Shown here: in pieces, positions 34,490-45,293 of the stretch
How the letters are laid out: each line of letters opens with the position of its first letter
Numbering within the stretch: position 1 is the stretch's first letter
Source: Gracilaria gracilis
Lineage: Eukaryota > Rhodophyta > Florideophyceae > Gracilariales > Gracilariaceae
NCBI GenBank assembly: GCA_030374805.1
Contig: JARGSG010000218.1
Coordinates: forward strand, 868,001-932,000
Length of the DNA: 64,000 bases
Reading direction: 5' to 3'
The notes under the pieces: generated by a model
What the model saw: the letters and a program-made list of their open reading frames with translations, nothing else
Databases searched by the model: none
Told to the model about the DNA's origin: nothing
Made by a program: the position numbers and the translations under genes

Positions 34490-36528
34490 TTACGGTGGTT
34501 TTGCTGCCTGGCACTGATCAGATGTTGTCGCATCCCTGGGGGTATTTTGTCACATCAGTTCGCCAGATGATCTAGCTATAAACTGAGCCAGCATACCAAA
34601 CCACCTGTCTGGAGATCACGCATTGCCATAGATTTAGGTCATGTAACTGGATCGGTCGGTGCTGTAGCATATGAGGAAGCTTGCGAACCACCCGTAGAGG
34701 TTTGTTGAGTGCTCGCCGCACTTGATGGCGACCTTACCGAAACTGGTGGTACTGTCGACGACCAATTAACAATGGAGGTGGCTCGTGACTGAGCCTGCGG
34801 CGCAGTCACGAGATGAACCGCCATCCCTGTTGGTACGCGAATGAGCGAATCTCCCTCTGAGATAGTGCTTTCTTCTAGCTCCAATACTGACCGTTTCGGT
34901 TTGTCTTTTGAGATATGGGACGCCAATGGCTTCTTTCCGTGACGGAGAGTGTCGCCTAGTCTTTGGGCGTAACGAGCAAGCCCATTATAGTCCACCTTAC
35001 GGTTGTTCGCCAGGTAGTTGCGTACCCGCGAGCGGATCGCTTTGTCGACATTGTCGGCAAAGAGCGACTTCAACCTACTAGTGGTAAAAAAATTACCGCA
35101 TCGGGTGGCCAGATTCCAAAGGCCTAACGAGAATTCTATTTAGGTCTGGCTAGAGCGCCAGCAGTAGGCCAGCACCTCAGCGTAACCTTCCTGGATAACC
35201 TCATCGGTAGCGTAAGTTTTCAACATGAAAGTAACCACTTCTGGGTACGTCTCTAACATCTCTGTACCTTCTTCATCAACCGCCAGGGTATTTCCACGGA
35301 GCCTGCCTTGCAGCAAGTGGTAAGCGTGACCTTTAAGGTAAAACTGGAATAACCACATGGCAGCACCTTCGGAAAAACCATTTTGGTCACATGCAATCTT
35401 GAACTTCTGCAGAAACTCAATTACCGCAATGGGATCATCACCTGTGAAGGTAGTATCACCCATCTGGAAGCTGAGCTTCTTATGGTGGTTGGTGATCTTC
35501 TGCGCAACCTCTTGGGTGTAAGCAGAGGATCGATTTGTCAACCGATATGACCTATAATCAACCACTTTGGTGAACATATCGTTCAGCGGCTGACGCATCT
35601 CTAGGGTTGTATCGGTGTCCGAATCCGAGTCGGACGACTCGTACCATTTCTTCTTACCTTTACGGTTTGTCTTTGACGACTTCTTCGCCAACCTGTTCGG
35701 TTTCTTCTTGCGTCTACCTTTACGGTCACCATCCGACGATGAACCAGTATCGGTATCGGAGCTGGAGGAATCGGGGTCAGAGTTGTAGCCGCGACTCTTT
35801 CCCTTCTTCCTCCTCCTTTCTTTACCCTTACGGTTTCTTCTTCGTCGCCCCTCATCTGGGTCAGACGAATCGTCCTCAGGTCCACCAGTCTTGGTGCCTT
35901 TTTGAACGTTACCACCAATGGGTGGCAAGTACATGTCTCGAGGACCCATCTCTATATGGCCCTCTTGACCTTGCCTTAAACCTTGTAGGTACGCACTATC
36001 GGCCGGAATTGGCTTGATTGGTGCGGAAGAACCTGCGGGAATCTCTCGTGGTATGCGAGTAACCATATTCACCCCAGGTGTTTTGGCTTCCGCCATTCCT
36101 TCAGAAACCCAAAGGTCTTGAACCACTCGGTAGACATGCTCCCGGACACCCGTTCAGAGGTATGTTTCAACCAATTTAGGTATGCGTTGAGAGAGCTCGT
36201 GCACGGCTCGATCAACCACCAAGGGGGTAACGGCGTCCATGTCCAATGAAGTCATAGCTTCATTAACCGTAGCGGTAAAAAGAGCTTTTGCTCGATCTTC
36301 CAATTGGGGCCAAAGGTCCTCAATCGTTGTCGGCAATTCCTTAGTAGGATCAGGAGCCGACGGTGGCTGAGTGCCCGTATTTTTTGAGGTTCCGGCTCGG
36401 GGTTGCCGAAGCGGCTCCTCGGGATTATCCATACTTGGTTTGGCGGCCGAAGCCGCACCAGAACCCTTGTGGCTAGGTGGCGTGCTGGAGCCACGAGTAA
36501 TCCTTGTAGGTCTTTCCATAGTGACCAA
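34490..36528 (-). pseudogene. element B gag region
   Basis: It matches the gag region of A over its whole length, including the basic and SDSDSDTDT-like stretch (about 35590-35860) and the capsid-like part (about 35140-35480). It is broken in a few places. Confidence 0.7.
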
Positions 36529-36666
36529 TAGTGGTATCCAATTGCTTCGCGAGTATTCCTACGAAACCAAATAGGTGTGTGAACTACCAGAATCATTTCG
36601 AATGTCTTCTGTTCACCAGTAAAGGTACGACAAAAACCAAGAAACTTCTAAGTCGGGAGACCAAAA

Positions 36667-37174
36667 TTTTGTACAAATACCGATAAAGTGTGAGATCCGC
36701 CTGGTAGAGGAAGCGCGCGAGGACTCAACCTAAAGGGGAAAAACAAACAACCAATATGGTAGTAGGACACCTGAAATCCGCGGGGGCAAACGGCGGGGCA
36801 ACCAGTCTAGACCGTGCAGGTGTACAGTAGTAGACGTCGACGCGCGGTAAAACCTGAATAGTAATAGAGTAGCAAGTGACCAAGATGGTATAGTTACTGC
36901 CCTAGTGGTGCCTGACTTTACAATACCCGAGGGGGAAGGCGAGGTGCACCGCAATATATACAAATTGCAGCGACGCCGATTTCTCATGCGGGCATGACGT
37001 CATCGGCTGCACCCATGACCTACTGTCATGGGCCAGCAATGCTAAGCTATCCTAAACTATAAATTAGAAAATAGAAATTATAAAATACAGAATACCAATT
37101 GGGTACAGTGCAGCCAGCAAGGCATACCAGTAGGCCCACGTGGCACCAACCCATTGAGGTCTCATTGTACTACA
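36667..37174 (-). repeat. element B 5' LTR (right)
   Basis: The 508-base partner of 13431-14031. It ends CATTGTACTACA followed by GCGGC (37175-37179), the second half of the element B target-site duplication. Confidence 0.88.
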
Positions 37175-37179
37175 GCGGC

Positions 37180-37574
37180 GTGTGTGTGTTGTTCTCCAAG
37201 AAAGCAAAATGTCCACAGAGCGGCAAGTGCGTCGCGGTGTCAGCACAGACCGTAGCTTGCACGGAACAACCCAAAAGAGATTAAAAAAACAAGAGAGTTA
37301 CCAGAGTGACCAATAAAAACGCCAAAGCCGTGGTACACCTTATCCAAGAGTAAACACAACAATAGTTGGTAAATACTTCCAGCAATGGGATCGTTTAGTT
37401 AATGCAGGGCGGCAGACAGCCCGTCAGCAACAGCGTATCCCTTCTAGGAGAAGTAAAGTACGAACGAAGGCGAAGAATTTAGATCCAACCCTGTTTGACG
37501 AGATTTACTGAGTGATAGGGCCATGGTGCCCTGGCACTCTATAGTGTGTAGGAACATCCTTAAATTAGGAAATT
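37180..37574. other. spacer between element B and Harbinger element H
   Basis: A plus frame of about 65 codons near 37325-37505 (contains KYFQQWDRLVNAGRQTARQQQR) looks protein-like, but it has no ATG and no family was recognised. No copia sequence is visible here. Confidence 0.3.
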
Positions 37575-37758
37575 ACTGAGTGCATTCGGAAATCGCTACA
37601 TCGCCAAACGGCTAAAAATGAGCCACTGAATAAAATCCAAGTCGCTCAGAATTTGAACAGCGTATCGCCAGATATAAGGCGCTGAATGGACCCTCCAAGG
37701 GTCCATTTACCCAACCAAACGGTCGAGCAAATGTCCATCTCGTGCTCCAGTGCGCAAG

Positions 37759-38943
37759 ATGGACTCGAGACAACGAATAGTAGCGGTTGCAGCCTGTGCG
37801 GCCACCTACACCAAATTATTAAGCGCCGTTCTTCTCATAAAGCAACCAGTGAGAAAGTTCAATCGGTCGCATCAAGCTGCACACCATACCCGTAAAGGGC
37901 TCTTACACCCTGTCATATCAACAGAACACACACAAGGGCAAAGAATATGGTTTCACGGGACAGATGACGACTTCACCATAACAACCAACTTCACGCGCAA
38001 CATTCTGGTTTCCAAATTACTCCCACTGTTTGAGACAATAAGAAAAGCAATATTTCGTGGTAGTCCCTACCGTAGAGGCATTTTGCGCGCAGGCTGCTAA
38101 TCATTCCTGCAATCAATTAACTTGCTAGCAATAGCATTGTACTCCCTGAAGACTACTTGCAAGGCGTACCAACTGTGCCCATTCTTTGGAATAACTCCCC
38201 CTACCCTTAGCGTTTGGCTGGATTACAGTTTGTTTTTGCTTTCTAAAGCAGTTAGGAAGAAAAACGCGACTCCCGTTCACATTTGTTGGCCTCCTTATGA
38301 AAAGCAAAAAGAATCAGCTGCTTTATTGCAGAACAATAGACAATTTGGTCCTCTTCTAAAGAGGGTTTTTGGTATCACAGATGGAGAACGGTTTAAATGT
38401 CAGAGCTATGGTGATATTAATCTCCAGAACGCGTGTTAGGAAGGCTATACGCAACAAGAAGGGATCACGAATCTGTTCGTTTTCAATTTCTATAGAGAAG
38501 TAATTCATGCAGCGATAAACTTCCCTGGAAGTTGGCATGATACAAAGCTCGCCGGGCTTTCAGGGCTGTATTACCCGAAGCTTTCTGATAAGCTTACTTT
38601 TCCTGGCATGGAAATATTAGGAGACTCAGCTTTTGTTAACAATGCGTCTCGTAATAACGGCAAAATTCTTCGCGCGAGAAAGACAAACGAGACTAACGGC
38701 ATACCTCAGTCAGCATAAATGGCTGCTATGAACCTTATTATACAGCGCATTATGCGGAGTGAACGACAAAGTGCCGAGTGGGGCATAAGAGCCATCAAGG
38801 GGCCGTTTTCTTGCCTCAGTTTCATACAGCCAGCCGATGCACGGCGGAGAGGAATATTTATAGAGCTTGCTGTACGTTTATTTAACTTTCGTACGAGAGT
38901 AATGGGAAAAAATCGAATCGCAAGCACCTACAATCCAGTTTGA
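37759..38943 (+). pseudogene. Harbinger-type DDE transposase of element H
   Basis: One frame of about 394 codons from ATG 37759 encodes a DDE_4-type nuclease. The first Asp is in GITDGERF, the second in GSWHDTKLA, LGDSAF follows, and the catalytic Glu lies in SAEWGIRAIKG. The frame is interrupted by three stops (TAA 38098-38100, TAG 38437-38439, TAA 38716-38718) with no frameshift. The enzyme would cut the element ends together with its Myb-like partner. Confidence 0.8.
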
Positions 38944-39024
38944 GATGGGTCCGTAGCCCGAGGAGCGAATGCGAGGGCCAGCGGAAGCTCGGCGCCTGAA
39001 ACGGAACCTCGAACAGTTTTGTTA

Positions 39025-39767
39025 CTAAGACTTCTTTGTCGAAGAGGATTCTGGTAGTTTTCCAAGGATCTCATATAGAGCATTTCCCATTCCATCAATC
39101 ACCTCCTTCGTGTCCTCCATGCTCTTGCTCACCTCTTCCTTCCATACCTTCACTTCCTTCCGTACAACAATAGCAAGAATAGCCTCTTTCTTATCCGTGG
39201 TACCATCACAAGCTTTTGGGGATTTAAAAGAATTTGCGATGACCCTCATAAACTCCGTCATTGAATCAACACTGTTTATAAGAACCTCCTCAGCCTTTCA
39301 TCGTTTGGCATGCAACCCCCCCGGCCAGTTGGGCGTTTCTCCTCGCTTGTCCTGATACCATTTTGTTCACCTTTCTCGCCCGCATCTTCATCCTCTGCAT
39401 CTGAACCTTCTCCATCGTCTTGCTTATCTTCGAGGAGCTTTGCCGCTATGGTCCCCTGAACATCTCTAGCAATATGCTTTGCTCGGCAAACGTCTTCAGA
39501 GCATGACGGGTCGCCTTTGGGTTTCTTCGCATTACGTAATTTATCGAACTTGTGTTTGAGCGAATCTTGGTCGTGGGGCGGAAGGTCGTTTGCTATGCAT
39601 ATAGCATTGTATTCTTTTTCAACCACAGTCAACATGTTGTTACCAATTAACTCCAGCTGCTCGACGGTATCCAATAAAGCTTGAATACCTTGTTTGCTGT
39701 AGTTTGGAGCACCACTGCGGCCCTTGCTTTTCTTTTTTGTTGACTGCTTCTTATCTTTTCATTTGTT
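39025..39767 (-). pseudogene. Myb/SANT-like DNA-binding protein of element H
   Basis: The minus frame contains NYSKQGIQALLDTVEQLELI and a following helical segment (HKFDKLRNAKKPKGDPSC), the trihelix/SANT-like domain that Harbinger ORF1 proteins use to bind their ends and recruit the transposase. An acidic stretch (GEGSDAEDEDAGEK) and a C-terminal coiled-coil-like part follow. A frameshift lies near 39261-39276 and a stop sits just ahead of the first visible residues, so it is dead. Confidence 0.75.
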
Positions 39768-40303
39768 CTTCTTTGCTACAGCTTCCCTGATTGGTGAAGG
39801 AATTGGCTGCAGGGTTTGTGCCGTACTACATTGGGGAGAGGAAGCGGATGAGCTTGGGTTATTTTTGCGGTAGACTGGTAGAGTTGGAAGCCATTGGAAT
39901 GATGTGTGCTTTTGTGAAGGACTGTTGTCGTAGAATACCTCGAAGGAGGTATTTGTGTGAGAGTTTGAATGAATTTTGGTTTACAATTTGGCGCCTATAT
40001 CTGGCGCCATAATGTGTTTTGGTATTTCTAAATTGCTGAACACAGCGCCAAACGTTTGGATATTTGACCGTCTGGCGATTTCCAAATGCACTCACTATCT
40101 AATTAACATCCAAAATACCAGCAATGCTGTGCCAACCATTCTTTGTAACCGTGCCACACGTGTGCCAGTCATACTCATATTGGGGCTGCAGAGCGAGAGC
40201 ACTTGCACACACTGCACAGCGTGTACACTATGCACAACGCATTGCGACAGAAAACCCGCTTGTAACGATGGGAAGCACCGCTGCGCAAAAGCGGGGAAAA
40301 CGA

Positions 40304-42060
40304 CTAAGTTGATGAAGTATCCCATGCAGGGCGTTGCACTACAGGAAGCGTTCGGGCTGTATTGGCGAACTCTGTCTCACTACCGGATAGATAACCACCC
40401 AGTTCTGGATCGTAGGTGGGCTGCTTCTCTCCCGTATTAATGTTCCACGAATCTGTTTCAGAGTGTCGATCTTCATTTCTTTGCGATTGCGGGACAGATG
40501 GGGAGTCCGGAAAAATTGCACAGGGAGTTATCTCCATCATCATTGCTGAAGGCATAGTCGGTAGGAGGGGACTCAGGGACCTGTGCAGGTAGAATTGAGT
40601 TCGTGTTTGGTACAGAACCGGAGATTAAGGACAAACCAAGGAATTCATTCTCGAGAACTCGAACGTGTTTGGTGGTATTGATGCCTACGTTAGTTAGGAT
40701 TTCGTATATACCATCCCGAACTTGTCCAAGATTGATTCTTTCAACGAGTCTGGGGTTCATCTTCTTGCGATCAACCGGGTTTGATTCGAAAAGGGCAAAG
40801 CAGCCAAACGTTCGGAGATGATTCACATCATATGGGAGTTCAAGGAGTAAGTGTGCGATTGGGATACGATCGGTGCCGCTGTGTGTGGGGAAGTTTTTGC
40901 AGGAGACGACATGATCTAGCGCATGAGGCCAGTACAAGAGTGGAAGCTGAGCCTGTTCGAGACAGGCTCGGATTGATCCCATTGAGATAGCAACACTGCG
41001 TTTTGCCAAGCCATTTGAGGATGCGCTGTGGGCAGAGGTTTTGATAATCTGGACACCAATGTTTTGAGTGTCTTTTGTGCCTTAAGAAACTCCGAATCTC
41101 CATCCGAGTGTGGAGAAAGAACGTGTTTGTTGGATTGTCGTTCAAACCAGTTCACATACTCCACGATAATGTCCAATGCGTCCGATCTGCGAATAAGTGG
41201 AGCGGCGAACAAAGAACGAGTATGTTCGTCTAAAATGACCATGTAGTACGCGTGCCGATATCTCATTCTGTTCCGACGAAGGTGATATCAGTATGAAGGT
41301 GTCCTGCCCTTGTAGCAGACGTTAAGGAGCCACGAAAATTGCGACGGTACTTTCCCCGAACGCATGGTACACATTGTAGTTGGGTTGGAGTAGATGTAGA
41401 TAGGCCGTACTGTTGAATCAGGCGTTTAACCTCTCCCTTGGTGGCCATATGTCAAAAGCGATTATGCCACAAAGAAATGGTACTGGATGAGACCTCAATT
41501 TCCGAAAGTTGTTCTTCGGAGTCTGAGACTTGGATTGAGGTAGAGCGTAAGTCACTATTTGAATCGGTGTCTCAAGCGTTGTCAGAAATTGAAGGATACG
41601 CGCCATCATGGATGTTGCTTGTTGAGTTTGAACGTTACCTATTGGTCATGTGGACAACGTGCAGTCTTCAGGGATGTATTAAAGTCCGTCAGAGTGCTTT
41701 GAAGCGCTGCCGATCACACGTTGTTCATCCTTGAAATCAATTATGAGTGCTACCCTTGGCAGAAAGAGAACAGCGAGGTTCTTCGATGTTAAAGCTGGTA
41801 TGGACAGTAGGCCCATGGCGATTTCAGGTGACACTAGAGTGTTGCTCAGAGTCACGGATGTGTTGGTTCCTTCATATGACCAGCATACCGGCAAGACACC
41901 TCTCTTATTTGCAGTTATTTCTGAGTTATCACCCAGTGCAATTGGTAAATAGCAGCTGTTGCCTTGGGATAGGTGCTTCGGGGACCATGTCAAGTGGGTG
42001 GTTGACCCAGAGTCTAGCATGAGCAATCGAGTATTCGTAGTCCTGGCAGCCATGACCTCT
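40304..42060 (-). mobile_element. Ty1/copia fossil, protease and integrase part
   Basis: Minus-strand segments match the 5' half of copia Pol: the protease-like LMLDSGSTTHLTW box (near 42000), the GAG-pre-integrase zinc region (CVPCVRGKYRR, near 41350), the integrase core (HTDITFVGTE, DEHTRSLFAAP, about 41260-40920) and the integrase C-terminal part (TFGCFALFE, about 40800). It is broken several times and old. No reverse transcriptase follows; the other copia fossil of the window carries that half. Confidence 0.8.
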
Positions 42061-43210
42061 ATTAACGTTGCCTGTCTGCCAAATGTGTCCGAAATGTGGC
42101 CCAAATTATGTTCAAAATGTGTCAGTATTTTTTGGTCCAAATAATATCTGAAAAAGCCCGAAACATGGTCCAATATATGCCTTTTACTGTAGGACCAAAT
42201 TTTGCCCACTAACAAGACGGCGGTTCTGGTACGAAAGTCGTCCCTAAGCTTTAGTCCGCCTCTAACACGAAAACCTGTCAGAGTCCAAACCATAAATGTT
42301 CCAATAGTGGCCCACATCCATACTAGTATGGATCGTAGGGAGAACCACATACAGACTGAAACTGGGCTCAATTTCCTCTGATAACCGTCGAATATAGTCG
42401 CAGATGTGGGCTCTCGTATTACGCTTGCTTGCTGCTATTGGGTCAAAATATAGACGTATAAGCAACAAAAACACCTCCACCTTATGGAAGAACAGGAAGC
42501 GTATTTATTCATTATTACATCTATGTAAATTAACGCGTTGTCTTCACAGTGTTCCCCATGATGGGGGAGCATTTACTTGATCATTTCAAACCAACTAAAT
42601 CCAGTCAAAGCCTCCAGAAGTGAGGCAAACACGACAGAAACAAAGAACAGCGGCCAGAAGGAATGGCGGACCAGAAACAAAGGCGGATGTTGGAGAATAA
42701 ACATGTTTTCAATGATGAGTGGCCCGGTTAAAGCGAGCATGCGACAGCATACAGGTAGTCGGAAAAGGCCGTACGTATGCAACCAGTTCTTCGCTTGCTT
42801 TTCCCGCGTCTGTTCAGCGCACGACGAAAGCTTCTTGCTCTTCATTAACTTCTCGCCGCAGCAACAAGTTCTCGGAAGGGCGACGTAAGAGCATATCCTG
42901 GAAAGCACACTAAGAAGTGGAAGTTAGCATTGGAATATAATGTAGTTGCTGACATGGATAAAATATGAAGGAATGGCTTTCCACTCACTCGCTGTGGAAC
43001 AGCAGTTACTTTTGATCTACCATAAATCAACAGGCAGATATCAAGAAGGATATCGATGGATGGATGGAGTACACAAATCGGGTGGCCGATACGGTTCTGA
43101 AGACCACAGGAAATGGGGGACTCCGATTTTGCTCTGCGCCTAATCAAGAATTAGTAGAGTGAGGGGTGGAGGGGGTGTACGGAAACTGGAACGAGCACCA
43201 GTCTTGTTTC
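42061..43210. other. degenerate region, relics only
   Basis: Around 42725-42890 a plus-strand reading resembles a worn C2H2 finger region (TGSRKRPYVCNQ, then a frame change). Around 43038-43144 a plus frame of about 35 codons (KKDIDGWMEYTNRVADTVLK to a stop) looks like the C-terminal end of a protein. Neither can be extended to a gene. The rest shows nothing I recognise. Confidence 0.3.
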
Positions 43211-44243
43211 TCATGCGAGACGGATTACCTTCCGGTTACGACGGGCAGCCCTCCTTTCCTGTGCTTTAGTATCACTGTCATCAGAGAGTTCAATGTCATC
43301 GTCCATTACATGACGGGCCGGAAGTTTAGAAGCCGAAATTGTGGAGATATTCCTGTGCCTTGGACGCTTCTTCGAAAGTCGGCGTGGTCGAACGGGCTCA
43401 TGTACATCCGACAGATCGTAATCTTCACCATCAACAGAATTATTTGTCTCTTCGTACATACGCTTCTTTGGCGCTCTTCTGCATATCCAACGTTCTCCTA
43501 AGTCGCTCTCCTGCTCTCCCTTCTCTTCGTCATGATCGCAGATTTCACTGCAAGCCATTTTCCTCCCACGTGCGTTTCGAGAGTGTTCATGTTGAGCGTC
43601 ATCGCTCAGCTCACCTCCTACGGCAACTTCTTCATCATGGGGATTTTGGCACCGCAGCGCGGATTCTTCATTGGTTGCCTGAGAAAACTGCTGGTTGCCA
43701 CCCTGATCTGTGTCACGAATCGAAGTGGTACCGCGTAAGTCGCCGCCCTCTACGCCTTTTCCCGCCTTCTTCGATTCCCTCTTCGATGCCTCAACCTTCG
43801 CTTTCGTATCCCTCTGCATTGCCTCGTTGATAAACTCGGTTGCGATCCAGTAGTTTTGAGTAACATGTAGTACCGAGAATGTGTCGACGATCGTTTTCTT
43901 CAGTTGTGACAGCTTAGAAGCATACTCTATCTTGATAGATGTGAATGTTCGTTCACCTCTGGCTAGCCCGAACTTCTGATACAGATCCTGTCTGATAATG
44001 TCCTTTGCTGCGTTCGCCATTTCCATATACACCGGGAAGTCAATGCTCGAATAGGCACCGGAAGGCATCTTCTCGCGGTAGAGACGGTTGAACACCAAGC
44101 GGGCAGATATGGCAGCTCCAGTTGGTACGCCGGGACGGTCCGATGTCTTCACTCTCCTCTTATATGACGAAATGAAAATGCCAATAGAGTTGGGTGGCAC
44201 CTCAGAGATATGAGGAACAGATTCAGGAAGCACTCGGTCCTGC
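43211..44243 (-). CDS. uncharacterised, probably nuclear protein
   Basis: An open frame of about 344 codons has no stops. Residues about 40-165 look folded and helical (Leu/Ile/Lys periodicity, KIEYASKLSQLKKTIVDTF). The C-terminal half is highly charged and probably disordered, with acidic runs (DDDIELSDDSD) and several basic nuclear-import-like clusters (RPRRLSKKRPRHR). No known domain was recognised. It has no ATG start: the frame opens after TTTCAG (44244-44249 on the minus strand), which looks like a 3' splice site, so a short upstream exon is likely. It could be a host chromatin-type protein or an accessory gene of an unrecognised transposon. Confidence 0.5.
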
Positions 44244-44249
44244 TGAAAT

Positions 44250-44660
44250 GATGGAACTCAATCCGCAGTCACGTCCAAGTTATGCATAACGCGTGAACAC
44301 ATATTGGGCGGAGGCTACGAAGTTCTCAATTACTTAGTGCATAACAAGGACGGTTAGTGACCATTATCATCAACTTCAGAACTTCAAAGTAGAGAAAAAG
44401 ATGTTATACTTACTATGTCGCGGAGGTCCCGATAACAAGGAGCAAGGGTAGCTAGTGAACACCCAACGGTACGGAAGGGTTTCAGGAATTGCGGCGACTC
44501 ACACTAGAGCGGAACGGAATGGTGTGGAACCACAAAGGCCTTCTGTAGATTCATAGCAAATGAGCCACAGTACTCCAAGTCAGTCGAGGCTTTCTAGAGT
44601 ACCAAGACTGGTGCAAGGCTTTTGAACGAACCCTCTGAATCCAATCAGAAGAATGCCAAC
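44250..44660. other. upstream region of the unknown gene
   Basis: On the minus strand GTAAGTATAAC (around 44410) could be a 5' splice site for an intron ending at 44244, but no clean first exon with an ATG was found. Confidence 0.3.
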
Positions 44661-44915
44661 AGTGGCTTGTGGACAGACCAAACGTTTGAAACCAAGCACA
44701 CGAATGTATCCAGTAGCTTGCGAACAGACAAAAGGCTTCAATTCAAGCACACAAATGCAACCAGTAGCTTGCGAACAGACAAAAAGCTTCAAGTCAAGCA
44801 CACGAATGCAACCAGTTATTTCTGAACAGACAAAATGCTTCCAACCAAGGACAGGAATGCAATCAGTGGCCTGTGCATAGACAAACATTTTCAAAACGGT
44901 AGTCCAAGCAGCAGA
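44661..44915. repeat. 51-bp tandem repeat, about five units
   Basis: Units begin AGTRGCTTG... at 44661, 44712, 44763, 44814 and 44865 (last one partial and diverged). As 51 is a multiple of three, several frames stay open through the array, including a 194-codon minus frame (44580-45164) and two plus frames of 67-75 codons. The frames look like a by-product of the repeat rather than genes. Confidence 0.85.
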
Positions 44916-45290
44916 ATTCAGAGAAGGGCGCAAGAACGAACAGCCCCAAATCAGGAAGGCGAATGCAGGAGACGAATGCAGGGGGCGAATACAAAAACGT
45001 GCCCTTCCCGAGCAGTCGAAGCAAAGAATAACAATCGAAGCAGGCGAATGCAGTGAATAGAGTTGGAACAAACCGTTTGAAACCTGCGGTTGATATGTTA
45101 GCGTACCTGCACTTGCACTGCAGTTGTTGCAGGGAAAGAGAAGAAAAGCTGAGGCGAGACACAAGAGGGGCGAGTCAGACGCTGTGTCTGCTCCTCACCA
45201 GCTCTTGCACTTAAGATGTGCACGAAATTACATCAAGTGAAGGGCAAGGCAGACCAGTAGCCCAAGCGAAAGCGAAGGCGTGAGTGATCT
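44916..45290. other. intergenic, no gene supported
   Basis: Short GCGAATGCAG-type repeats (about 44960-45050) adjoin the tandem array and may be its degenerate continuation. Nothing else is recognised before transposon T. Confidence 0.35.
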
Positions 45291-45293
45291 ATT

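Larger units (their letters stand above)
13431..37174 (-). mobile_element. Ty3/gypsy element B, hosting element A
   Basis: Element B consists of a left LTR (13431-14031), 23 internal bases (14032-14054), the interrupting element A, the rest of its interior (25649-36666) and a right LTR (36667-37174). Its own length without A is about 12.1 kb. Gag-Pol is on the minus strand, so the right LTR is the 5' LTR. Its LTRs have diverged visibly more than those of A (by eye about a tenth of positions), so it is older, as the nesting requires. The coding part is broken about ten times. Two MITEs sit in its antisense coding region. Confidence 0.9.
37578..40093. mobile_element. PIF/Harbinger-type DNA transposon H
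   Basis: The terminal inverted repeat begins GAGTGCATTCGGAAATCGC at the left and ends GCGATTTCCAAATGCACTC at the right. The similarity continues inward for about 100 bases (shared GCGCCAGATATA-like words). ACT on both sides (37575-37577, 40094-40096) is a 3-bp target-site duplication, typical of this superfamily. The element carries a DDE transposase (+) and a Myb/SANT-like protein gene (-) that converge, the two-gene set of Harbinger elements. Both genes are broken. Confidence 0.85.

Noticed and set aside
42573-42908. Minus frame of 111 codons
   Set aside because: No domain; the plus strand reads as a worn zinc-finger relic over the same bases.
44580-45164. 194-codon minus frame across the 51-bp array
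   Set aside because: It stays open because the repeat length is a multiple of three. Outside the array the composition is not protein-like, and no domain is seen.
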